This document shows, piece after piece, positions 1 through 7,018 of a DNA stretch of 7,019 nucleotides. The first letter of the stretch is position 1. Each line of letters starts with the position of its first letter. This DNA is from Burkholderiales bacterium (lineage in GTDB: Bacteria > Pseudomonadota > Gammaproteobacteria > Burkholderiales > Burkholderiaceae_D): positions 1 through 7,019 of the forward strand of contig JACPVY010000156.1 in the NCBI GenBank assembly GCA_016197345.1. The letters are read 5' to 3'. Made by a program: the position numbers and the translations under genes. The notes under the pieces were generated by a model. The model was not told where the DNA came from and did no database searches. It worked only from the letters and a program-made list of their open reading frames with translations.

Positions 1-277
1 ACCGTGAAAGAAGTATCGCATAGAAAAATTTATTTGTCTACGGAAATTTCCATGTGGAAATTTAATCATCTTTATGGTTAAATTAATTTAATGTTGCGCT
101 TATCTTGATTGATTTAATTTAACGCCAATAAAATAGCTGACACCGTAGTCCATAAAATGTGTGTCCCATTTTATGGATGTTGGATGGCGCAGCTGGGCGC
201 TGCCTAGGTAGTTTGGTGCATCAGGCCGTGTAGCACATATACGGGGCAGGCAAGCTGGGGTGCTGAGGTCGCTAGAC
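1..277. other. AT-rich non-coding region with palindromes
   Basis: I see no credible gene here. The first 130 bases are AT-rich and carry a perfect palindrome GGAAATTTCC (42-51), with its half GGAAATTT repeated directly at 56-63, and a 14-bp perfect palindrome TTAAATTAATTTAA (78-91). A 10-bp-arm hairpin follows at 150-176 and a GC-rich hairpin (GCAGC / GCTGC) lies around 189-203. The region is downstream of the minus-strand kinase, so its hairpins could take part in ending that transcript, but none is followed by a clear U-run. The symmetric AT-rich sites could equally be operators for a gene beyond the left edge. Confidence 0.55.
150..176. repeat. Perfect 10-bp inverted repeat with 7-nt loop
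   Basis: The arms CCATAAAATG (150-159) and CATTTTATGG (167-176) are exact reverse complements around the loop TGTGTCC. The motif TGTCCC spans the loop and the right arm. A similar arm-TGTCCC-arm design appears at 4801-4832, and an opposite-strand version (GGGGAC) at 2148-2162. It may be a REP-like element, or a transcript-end hairpin for the kinase gene, although there is no good T-tract on the minus strand. Confidence 0.6.
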
Positions 278-2042
278 TTAGGTGGGTTTGACGATTGGCA
301 ATTCGAAATAGAAACATGTCCCTTTTCCCAGTTCAGTGGAAAACCCGATTTCACCATGCATTTGGTTGACGATGGCCTTCGCAATCGACAAGCCTAAGCC
401 GGAGCCGCCTATGCTCTTCGTATTGGAGCCATCAGCTTGGGCGAATTTTTGGAAGACGCGGTCACGAAATTCAAGTGGAATGCCTGGGCCTTGGTCTGTC
501 ACCTCTATCCTGATCCATGTCTGATCGATTTGTCGCACATCCAGTTTGACCAGATCGCCTTTTTCTGAAAATTTTGCGGCATTTGACAAGAGATTGGCCA
601 TCACTTGCTGAAAACGTCCGCCATCGACTTCTAACATCACCTCTGGTATCGGCGCGCTAGGTAAAATGCTCACACCTAACCTTTGTGCATAGGCTTGATT
701 CGCTTCGACTGCTTCGGCGATTAAGGCGGGTAAGCTGAGTTTTTCCAGATTCAAGGCCAGTACACCCGACTCTAGTTTTTGCACGTCGAGTAAGTCATTG
801 ATTAAGCGGGTTAAACGTTCGGTATTGGCGCTAGCGATGTCTAGCATGCGTTTTGTTGAATCTGAAAACTGGCCTGTGATGCCGGCGGCGAGCAAGCCTA
901 ATGCGCCACGAATCGCCGTCAATGGCGTGCGCAATTCATGGCTGACGGTGGAGACAAATTCTTGTTGCAATCGCTCGACCTTGCGCCGCGCCGTGATGTC
1001 GCGCGCGATGATGATGATTTTGTCCTGTCCCAACAAAGTAATTTTGCTGGCAGTGATTTCGAGCGGAAAACTCGTACCATCGCTACGTATGCCAGTGCTG
1101 GCGGCAAAGCTGCGTGATTCATTGGCGCGCCAATTCGTCAAGTCAAAACCACTCGCTAGCTGAGCGATATTGTGTTGCACAATGCCGCCTTCAGGATAGC
1201 CAAAGATTTGTTCGGCGGCATGATTGAAGGATTCAATCTCGCCGCTTTCGGTGGTGGTAATAATGGCGTCAGCGGCATTTTGCAAAATGGCGTTCATGCG
1301 GTCTGAGGTTGCCGTCAATTGTTCTTGCCGCATCTCTAATTCGCTGAGCAGCTTTGATTTGAGGGCATTCGTCGCTACCGCATTTTTTTCACTTTTCAGC
1401 AGACGCCCAATCATCCATACCGCCATCTTGGCGCACGATGGTGACCAAGCCAGAATTGCCGAGATTGAGCTCTTGATAAAAATGCGTGAAATAAAAGGGG
1501 TCGATTGACACCACAATTACGCCGTGCAGGTTACCGTCGTGTAAATTGGCACGCCGTGTCATTTGAATTGACCATTTTTTCGACACTCGTCCAAGAACGG
1601 GTTTGCTGATAAAAAGTCTGCCACTGTCTTCATTGATGTGAACGCGAAAATGTTCGCGATCACTTAAATTGACTTTTTGCACCGGCAAATTCGATTGTAA
1701 TAGATCGCCATTGGCGTCAATGATGGAAATTTGATTGACCATGTCCCCCAAAAAAGCGCCGTTTTGTGCGTATTCGCGCAGATCTAAAGTGGAATCGGTT
1801 TCGTTATAACGATTTGCCAAAAAAATGCTGACTTGATCGGCCGAGTGGATGGTGCGGGCAGTATGTTCGGCAATGATGCGTGCGTAGTTGTTCGCATCAT
1901 TTTTCACTTTGGCTAGTGCATCGGCCTTAGCCGCTTGCAATTGGCGATAACTATTAAACCAGACATAGGTAAGCAGCATGGCAGCCAACACACACAATAT
2001 CGCTCTGCCATCAAAAATGAGTCTAAAGTTATTTTTTGACAT
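278..2042 (-). pseudogene. PDC-PAS sensor histidine kinase, internally deleted and frameshifted
   Basis: This was a membrane two-component sensor kinase. The first frame (2042 to 1389, 217 codons, then TGA) has a GGAG Shine-Dalgarno (2050-2053, 7 nt from ATG), a membrane helix at residues about 13-29 and a periplasmic PDC1/dCache fold running to IVRQDGG at about residue 208. The second frame takes up at about 1410 with WMIGRLLKSEKN, the usual end of the second membrane helix. It continues through a PAS domain (residues 74-175 of that frame), an H-box with HELRTPL (phospho-acceptor His codon at 938-940) and a complete HATPase domain: N-box VMANLLSNAAKF, DQGPGIP, and GSGLGLS, ending at TAA 278. 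Relatives normally have a second PDC domain of about 90 residues plus the rest of TM2 at this junction. Both are absent, so this is a deletion plus a frame change and not a one-base slip. A separate PAS-kinase could start at ATG 1426 or 1414, but no strong ribosome site is seen. No response-regulator gene is present in the window. The kinase assignment is sure; loss of function is inferred. Confidence 0.88.
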
Positions 2043-2470
2043 CCTTTTGCTCCATTTTTATTGCTTACTACAGGTTATCACGGTGCGCTTGTTTGAACAA
2101 TACAGGCGTGATGGCAAAAGGAATGGGGGGCTTGGCATCAGGCGCGTAATGTTGGGGACATTTGTAGCGCGATACCAGAATGGCAGCTGGGCGCTGGGCG
2201 GGTTGCCCGTCGGGACTTGGCTAACAAGCCAAGCGGCGAGACAGATTTACGGTGGTGCTACCACCATGAAATCACTTGTCGTTGCATCAAACTAAGCAAT
2301 TCATTGTACTTTGATTGTGCATAAAAGGGGTGGCAAATTTTGCGTGAGCTGTTGCTGCATCGCCAGTGAAAATGAAGCGATATGCTGCGCTAAGACGGAG
2401 CCGCTTGAGTTGGTGTTGGGTTTGTCAGTGTCGTTTGCATATTGGTCTCGGCAAGGGGAGATTTCTTGCC
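2043..2470. other. Non-coding region between protease terminator and kinase gene, with a hairpin cluster
   Basis: No ORF here has recognisable protein features. Three short inverted repeats follow each other closely: CGGG/CCCG (2199-2209), CTTGGC/GCCAAG (2216-2233, 6-nt loop) and GGTGGT/ACCACC (2251-2265, 3-nt loop). A weaker AATGT-TGGGG-ACATT palindrome sits at 2148-2162. On the minus strand this would lie in the upstream or leader region of the kinase. I could not match it to a known riboswitch. A kinase promoter should lie in this interval, but I cannot place convincing -35 and -10 boxes. Confidence 0.4.
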
Positions 2471-2506
2471 AAAAAAGAAGGGGAGCAAGTTATTAGCTTG
2501 CCCCCC
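2471..2506 (-). terminator. Rho-independent terminator of the protease gene
   Basis: On the minus strand the RNA reads GGGGGGCAAG, a 7-nt loop, then CTTGCTCCCC. This is a 10-bp stem with one G-U pair, followed at once by UUCUUUUUU (complement of 2471-2479). It lies about 50 bases past the protease stop at 2557. The GU pair makes the hairpin better on the minus than on the plus strand, which fits the gene order. This is a strong, classical terminator. Confidence 0.9.
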
Positions 2507-2556
2507 TCAGCTCATGTCAGACTACTGGGAACTTCGAACAGTTTGCTGTTGCAGAC

Positions 2557-4541
2557 TTATTTGAAGCTACCAGTGAGGCTTACACCGCTAAATGCGCTAT
2601 AGCCATACACCATTACATAATAGGTGCCAGCTTTGGCAGTAGTGATCGAGCAAGTTTCTGCTGTCGTTGCACCATTCGAGCGGCAGTCATAGCTGCTGGT
2701 CGTTGGCGCGCTGCCAAATTTGACATAGACGTCTGCATCGCCAGTGCCGCTGGCGGTGACAAATTTCAAGCCCGTTGCACCTGCAGGAACCGCTAAGGTG
2801 TAGATCACGCTAGCATTTTTCGCCGCAGCCAAACCGGTTTTTGGCACGCCATTGCTCAGCACATTATTTGCCACCGCTACCGTCACTGCTTGCGTTTTGC
2901 TGGCCGTTGCACCTTGGTTGTCGGTTACGGTCAGGTTAACGTTGTAGGTGCCAGCGGCTGCATAGGTGTGGCTAGGGCTGGTGGTGTTGGTCGAGCTATT
3001 GTCGCCGAAAGTCCAAGTGCGGGAAGCGATCGTGCCATCGGCATCGCTCGAGCTATCGGTGAAAGTCGCTGTCAAGCCGCTGGTGGTAAAGCTGTAATTT
3101 GCCACTGGCGGTTTGTTAGTCGTGCCAGCGCTATAGCTGCCTTTCACGCTGACGCCACTAAAGGCGCTGAGACCTTTCAACATCAGGTAGTAGGTGCCAG
3201 CTTGTGCGCTAGGGATGTTGCAAGTCTGTGCCGAACCCGCCACGCTAGAAGTGCAGTCATACACGGTGGAGGTAGGCTTGCTGCCAAAACGGACATACAT
3301 GCCGACATTGCCGCTACCACCCGTGGTCGTAAATTGCAGATTAGTCGCACCTGCAGGCACGTCCAACATGTAATTGTTTTCGGCATTCAACACAGCCGAT
3401 TGGTTGGTTTGTGCCACGCCATTGGTCAATGGCACTGGCGCCGCGATTGCGCGCAGGTAAGCCGCATAGGCATCAATCCGACCTGCACCCACCACTGGAT
3501 TCGGGAAGGTGGTGGCTGGGATGCCGCCGCAGCTTTGGGTATTCGACACAGTCGTGACTGCTGATGCACGCAAGATCGCGGCGATTTGGTCTGGATGACC
3601 GCGTAGCGCTGGATTGGCAGCGATCAGCAACGCCGCCGTACCTGCAACGTGTGGGGTTGCCATACTAGTGCCGCTGATGGTGTTGTAGGAGCCATCATTC
3701 CACGCCGAACGCACGCTAGAGGGGCGACGCCGACTTGATTGCCTGCGCCATCATCACCGACCATGGTACCGATGGTGTGGGTGCCATGACCTTGGTCGTC
3801 ACACGGCGCGGTTTGATTTGGCGCGCAGCTAGAGGAGCCGCTATGCATTGCATCATGCCAGTTATAGCTGTGGTTGGCGCTAGTGCCATTCCAGCCACGA
3901 TACTTGCCTTTGATTGCTGGGTGATCCCATTTGTAGCCAGTGTCTTCACCTGCAATCGTCACACCTTGCCCGGTTACGCCAGCCGCCCACACTTTCGGCG
4001 CATTAATTTTCGCCACACCCCATTCTGGCCCCGCTAAGCTCGCAAAACCATCGACGCTCGCTGCATGTGGTTCTGGGCTAGGTTGACGCTTTTGAATTTT
4101 CGGATTGCCATAGATAAACACTACATCATCGCGCGCCGCTAAGGTGGCTAGGTGGGCGCGGTCGGCACGAATGTAAATCGTGTTGTTAATCCAAAAAGAT
4201 TTGTGTTCGATGTTATTTCTGACCAACCAATCGAGCAAATTGTATTGCGCGGTTTGGGTCGAAGTTTGCAGATGATCGATCCAGTTTTGGCGTTTTTCTA
4301 AGTAATGCTGGTTGGGATCAAGAATGCTCTTGTCGGCATTGCCGCGGACTTTGATTAAGGCTTCGACCATATTATTGGCGTTGCCAAAGGTGCTGATGTT
4401 GGGTGTTGCCAACAATTGTGGGTCGATTTTGTTATTGCTGGCTGGTGTAGCTTGTGCGCTCATGCCCTGCATGCCGCCAAAAGCGAGGAGGGCGACTGCG
4501 AGCACGGTGCGGGATAAATGATGGACTTTCGGGTAAGGCAT
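2557..4541 (-). pseudogene. Secreted subtilisin-like (S8) protease with PPC-PKD-PPC tail, internally deleted and frameshifted
   Basis: This was an exported serine protease. The first frame (from ATG 4541) has a signal peptide with a likely cut after AQA (residue 31), an I9-like propeptide (about 60-150), and then the S8 domain with the Asp motif GEDTG (Asp200, codon 3942-3944) and the His motif GHGTHT (His252, codon 3786-3788). It stays authentic up to VGVAP (residue 274, about 3722). The second frame takes up at about 3720 with SSVRSAWNDGSYN, then SGTSMATPHVAG with the catalytic Ser (codon 3664-3666), then PPC, PKD (about 3114-2860) and a second PPC domain, ending at TAA 2557. His and Ser are normally about 160 or more residues apart in S8 proteases; here only about 42 codons separate them. 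The missing piece should contain the oxyanion-hole Asn (SAGN-type motif). As written, the first frame runs on as nonsense to a stop at 3624, so no active enzyme is expected. The first frame has an AGGAG ribosome site (4547-4551), 5 nt from ATG. Confidence 0.9.
2560..3423 (-). repeat. Duplicated PPC domains flanking a PKD domain
   Basis: Two homologous segments of about 98 codons (about 3423-3130 and 2856-2560) both read NGV near the start, then VPAGAT in the middle, a paired-Cys stretch (YDC then TC), AGTYY and SAFSGVS near the end. They are pre-peptidase C-terminal (PPC) domains, which in secreted proteases fold as beta-sandwiches and are often cut off during maturation. The PKD domain between them has the WTFGDNSS and HTYAAAGTY motifs. 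DNA identity is patchy (for example, CACCTGCAGG occurs in both), so this is an old duplication. Confidence 0.8.
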
Positions 4542-4800
4542 GTTGTCTCCTGATTTTTATAAATGGATTTTGATTGTCTCGGTCTGTGCCGATTGATTAT
4601 TTTGATGCAATGACGATGCAGCGATGGGGCTGCATGTTGAGGCTGGCTAACAATGCTGAGAAACAATTGCGAAAACACATGTTGCTGGGAAAACCGAAAA
4701 ACCTAGATGCTGATCATGTGCTCACCAAGTCTGCTCAATAAGCTATTTCGGTGTGCCGTTGATCCTATTTACGGCGGTTTTTCTAGCGGCCCAGAAACGC

Positions 4801-4832
4801 AAAAAGTTGTGGGTAACTGTCCCCAACTTTTT
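4801..4832. terminator. Bidirectional terminator-like hairpin or REP-like element
   Basis: The sequence runs AAAAA, GTTGTGGG, loop TAACTGT, CCCCAAC, TTTTT. The stem has seven GC-rich pairs with one bulged T, extended by five A-T pairs. It has the form of an intrinsic terminator on either strand. Its place, upstream of both divergent genes, is odd for a terminator. It may mark a lost gene, insulate the two promoters, or belong to a repeat family with the TGTCCC-bearing palindrome at 150-176. Confidence 0.55.
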
Positions 4833-4921
4833 CAACATGCCGTTTTCTGTATGTGAGGCGGCGGCACGATTTAGCGGTTTTTACGGAATTTGCCGCCCGA
4901 GTAAGTCATCGCCATGTATTT

Positions 4922-4943
4922 GCTTTGTGAACGCTTTGTAAAC
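4922..4943 (+). repeat. Tandem 11-bp repeat, pair A (regulator site candidate)
   Basis: GCTTTGTGAAC (4922-4932) is followed directly by GCTTTGTAAAC (4933-4943), with one mismatch. A period of 11 bp places both on one face of the helix. Head-to-tail half-sites of this kind are typical of OmpR/PhoB-family response regulators. The pair sits 35 bp upstream of the -35 box of the efflux operon. The regulator's identity is unknown. Confidence 0.6.
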
Positions 4944-4952
4944 GCGGTGTAA

Positions 4953-4974
4953 TCGGCGCATATTCGGCGCATAT
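4953..4974 (+). repeat. Exact tandem 11-bp repeat, pair B, abutting the -35 box
   Basis: TCGGCGCATAT occurs twice with no gap (4953-4963, 4964-4974), ending four bases before TTGACA. It starts 31 bp after pair A, about three helical turns. The location suits an activator contacting RNA polymerase, but the half-site differs from pair A, so two regulators or a chance duplication are possible. Confidence 0.6.
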
Positions 4975-4978
4975 TCGA

Positions 4979-5007
4979 TTGACAGCGCTACACCCTATCG
5001 ACATACT
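4979..5007 (+). promoter_or_regulatory. Sigma-70 promoter of the efflux operon
   Basis: A perfect TTGACA -35 box (4979-4984), a 17-bp spacer and CATACT (5002-5007, four of six consensus bases) form a good promoter. Transcription would begin near 5014, leaving a leader of about 65 bases before the adaptor ATG at 5079. The adjacent tandem repeats suggest that the promoter is controlled. Confidence 0.7.
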
Positions 5008-5078
5008 CAAAGCTTTGTCAGCAAGATTTTGCATGTCATTGTTTTGTCACGGGATATGCCATTTTTCGGAGATTATTC

Positions 5079-6284
5079 ATGTTGCGCCCCTTAGTTCCTG
5101 TCCCTGTTGCCCTATCACTTGCTTTAGTGTTGACCCCAGTTCTGAATGCGTGCCAAAAACCAGCCGAAAAGACCGCCAGCGCTAGCGCTAGCGTCGCTTT
5201 GGCTAATCTGCAGGTCTTGACTGAAGATATCTACCAAGTCAAAACCAGTTCCTTAGCACATGGCCCGGTAGTGACAGGTGTCATACAGCCAGAGCGTCAT
5301 GCTGATTTACGTGCCGAGGTGTCTAGCGTGGTGTTAGAAGTCTTGAAAGAAAACGGTGACAAGGTCAAGCGTGGCGATCTGTTGATACGCTTAGATGAAA
5401 CGGCAATACGCGATAGTTTGCGTTCGGCGCAAGAAGCCGTAAAGGCGGCGCAATCGACCTTGCAACAAAGTGAACGTCAACTTGAACGGCAAAAAACCTT
5501 GCGCGCTTCTGGCATGACGTCAACGCAAGCGCTGGAAGATGCGCAATTGCGTGTCAATAGCGCAAACAGTGAAGTGGTGGCAGCAAGAGCGCGTGAAGTA
5601 CAAGCGCGGCAACAACTGCAACATACTGAAGTCCGTGCACCTTTCGATGGTTTAGTGAGTGAGCGCAAAGCCTCGGTCGGTGATACTGCACAAGTGGGCA
5701 AAGAATTAGTCAAAGTGATTGCGCCCGAAAGCATGCGGTTTGAAGGCTTGGTCGCCGCCGATAGGATAGGTGAGTTGCAATTGGGACAGAACGTCAGTTT
5801 CAATATCAATGGTTATGGCAAGCAAGAATTCATAGGCAAAGTGCGCCGAATCGATCCAACCGCCAACCCCAATACGCGCCAAGTCGCCGTGCAAATTTCT
5901 TTTGAAGGCGTAAATCAGCCGAAAGTGGCAGGCTTATATGCCGAGGGACGCATAGAAACGGGGACAGTCTCTAGTTTGACAGTGCCGGAAGCCGTGCTCG
6001 CCCGTGCTGGCGATAAAGCCTATGTTTGGCGCTTGAGCGACGGCAAAATCCATAAAGTCGAAGTCAAGGTTGGCGAGCGCGATAGCCGTAGCGGTGATTT
6101 CGCCATTAGCAGTGGCGTGGCGCTAGGCGATCAATTGCTGCGTAATCCCGGCATTAATTTCGTCGATGGTCAGGGCGCAAAAATCGTCAGCAGCAAAATC
6201 GTCGCGGCGGCTGATAAGCCTGCTGAAAAATCCGCCGACAAGTCAGCTGAAAAAGCAGCCGATAAGCCCGCTGTCAGTAAATAA
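5079..6284 (+). CDS. RND efflux periplasmic adaptor subunit (membrane fusion lipoprotein)
   Basis: This 401-residue protein should bridge an inner-membrane RND pump and an outer-membrane channel. The start is set by GGAG at 5068-5071, 7 nt from ATG. The N-terminus is a lipoprotein signal with lipobox LNAC, so Cys25 is probably lipidated. A low-complexity Ala/Ser linker follows. The core matches the AcrA/MexA/HlyD family: a split lipoyl or barrel-sandwich domain (about 63-105 and 183-215, with VKRGDLLIRLDE and EVRAPFDGLV), a Gln/Glu/Ala-rich coiled-coil hairpin (about 108-182), a beta-barrel (about 217-293, with the RRIDPTANPNTRQV motif) and a membrane-proximal domain (about 300-372). The C-terminus adds an Ala/Lys repeat tail (378-397). 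The pump gene follows after 32 bp, so the two form an operon. The substrate cannot be read from the sequence, and no outer-membrane channel gene is in view. This is the only intact gene in the window. Confidence 0.93.
   Translation: MLRPLVPVPVALSLALVLTPVLNACQKPAEKTASASASVALANLQVLTEDIYQVKTSSLAHGPVVTGVIQPERHADLRAEVSSVVLEVLKENGDKVKRGDLLIRLDETAIRDSLRSAQEAVKAAQSTLQQSERQLERQKTLRASGMTSTQALEDAQLRVNSANSEVVAARAREVQARQQLQHTEVRAPFDGLVSERKASVGDTAQVGKELVKVIAPESMRFEGLVAADRIGELQLGQNVSFNINGYGKQEFIGKVRRIDPTANPNTRQVAVQISFEGVNQPKVAGLYAEGRIETGTVSSLTVPEAVLARAGDKAYVWRLSDGKIHKVEVKVGERDSRSGDFAISSGVALGDQLLRNPGINFVDGQGAKIVSSKIVAAADKPAEKSADKSAEKAADKPAVSK
6210..6269 (+). repeat. Five 12-bp repeats encoding a charged A-[DE]-K-x tail
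   Basis: Five consecutive four-residue units (ADKP, AEKS, ADKS, AEKA, ADKP) end the adaptor protein, followed by AVSK and stop. The DNA copies are diverged at third positions, so the repeat is not fresh. Such Ala/Lys/Glu tails are flexible or helical and are not part of the core adaptor fold. Their role is unknown. Confidence 0.8.
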
Positions 6285-6316
6285 GCCCGCCTGCGTCAAT
6301 CCAAGGAATAACGTGT

Positions 6317-6979
6317 ATGTTTTTATCTGATTTTAGTATTCGTCGCCCGGTGGCGACGCTGGCCTTGATTATTGGCCTGATGTGCTTGGGGCTATTGGCG
6401 CTCAGTAAATTGCGTGTCAATCAGATTCCCGATGTCGATCAACCGCTGCTGGCGGTGTCGATTCCTTATCCCGGCGCTTCACCAGAAACGGTGGAAAGGG
6501 AAGTCATTAACCGCGTCGAAAAAACCTTGCAAAGCATTTCTGGCGTGTATGCCATCAATTCCACTGCTTACGAGGGTAGTGCGAGCATTTTAGTGTTCTT
6601 TAACTTCAACAAAAACATGGTGGAAGCCGCCGATGAAGTGCGGAATGCGATTGCCTCGGTTCGCTATAAATTGCCAGTCGAAATGCGCGAACCCGTGCTA
6701 GAGCGGGTCGATCCTTCGGCGCAACCTATCATGCAGCTCGCGCTCTCGTCTTCTAAGCAAAGTCATGCCGAAATTTCGCGCTTAGCAGAAGACGTGCTAG
6801 CCGATAAATTTCGCGGCATTGATGGGGTAGCAGTGGTGTCGGTCAGCGGTTCGTTGAAACGTGAATTAAGTGTGCTGGTGCATTCGGCGAAGTTGCGTGA
6901 ATTCAATGTTTCCGTGGCGGATGTAGTCAATGCCTTGCGCAATCAAAATGCCACCGCGCCAGTATTAATTCTGAAATAA
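6317..6979 (+). pseudogene. RND efflux pump inner-membrane subunit, 3'-truncated
   Basis: This is the N-terminal fifth of a proton-driven multidrug-type RND (AcrB/MexB/MdtC-like, HAE1) transporter. AAGGAA at 6303-6308, 8 nt from ATG, supports the start. Visible are the N-terminal SIRRPVAT motif, the first membrane helix (about 14-32), the family block VNQIPDVD, YPGASPETVE at the start of the porter domain, and the second porter subdomain up to ALRNQNATAPV (residue 216). Relatives continue from here for another 800 or so residues, with eleven more helices. Instead the frame reads LILK and stops, and the DNA becomes very AT-rich and non-coding at about 6964. The missing part includes the proton-relay residues of TM4, so no pumping is possible. 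No substitutions or stops disturb the part that remains, which points to a recent deletion or a bad join. Confidence 0.88.
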
Positions 6980-6985
6980 AGAAAT

Positions 6986-7011
6986 TAATTTTTAAAGCGT
7001 TTTAAAAATTA
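6986..7011. repeat. AT-rich inverted repeat, 11-bp arms
   Basis: TAATTTTTAAA (6986-6996) and TTTAAAAATTA (7001-7011) are exact reverse complements around the loop GCGT. It begins seven bases after the truncated pump's stop. The low GC content makes it a poor terminator. It looks more like part of the promoter region of a gene beyond the right edge. Confidence 0.55.
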
Positions 7012-7018
7012 TTCTCAT
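7007..7018. promoter_or_regulatory. Possible half Fur box at the right edge
   Basis: AATTATTCTCAT fits the right half of the Fur (ferric uptake regulator) consensus (AATnATTCTCAT form often seen in betaproteobacteria). The left half is not present as a good match and the window ends here, so this is a weak call. If real, the gene to the right is an iron-regulated one, unrelated to the efflux operon. Confidence 0.25.

Larger units (their letters stand above)
4542..5078. promoter_or_regulatory. Divergent intergenic control region
   Basis: These 537 bases separate the leftward protease from the rightward efflux operon and should hold the promoters of both. The right half has a promoter (4979-5007) with two tandem repeat pairs upstream. 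The middle has a terminator-like palindrome (4801-4832) and a GGCGGCA/TGCCGCC inverted repeat with a 24-nt loop (4860-4897). I could not place the protease promoter. Short ORFs here show no protein-like signal. Confidence 0.65.

Noticed and set aside
798..1163. Plus-strand ORF opposite the kinase dimerisation and PAS domains
   Set aside because: Antisense shadow; the minus strand encodes conserved H-box and PAS motifs across the same bases.
1389..1440. Programmed ribosomal frameshift joining the two kinase frames
   Set aside because: The run of seven A (complement of 1383-1389) lies at and after the first-frame stop, so slippage there cannot bypass it, and a frameshift would not restore the missing PDC2 and TM2 segment.
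2216..2233. Integron attC-like site (GGCTAACAAGCC)
   Set aside because: The GGCTAAC part does not fit the RYYYAAC core, there is no matching GTTRRRY partner, and no cassette or integrase is present.
2270..2294. Short leader peptide MKSLVVASN at the end of a plus-strand ORF
   Set aside because: No ribosome site and no gene follows on that strand; it is likely chance.
2043..2470. Known riboswitch in the kinase leader
   Set aside because: I looked for TPP, glycine, cobalamin, c-di-GMP, SAH and guanidine core motifs by eye and found none.
2890..3564. Long plus-strand ORF of 224 codons opposite the protease tail
   Set aside because: It is a shadow of the Ala/Gly/Thr-rich PPC-PKD coding sequence and has no recognisable domain.
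4753..4941. Plus-strand ORF of 62 codons in the divergent region
   Set aside because: It runs through the terminator-like palindrome and into repeat pair A, has no good ribosome site and resembles no family.
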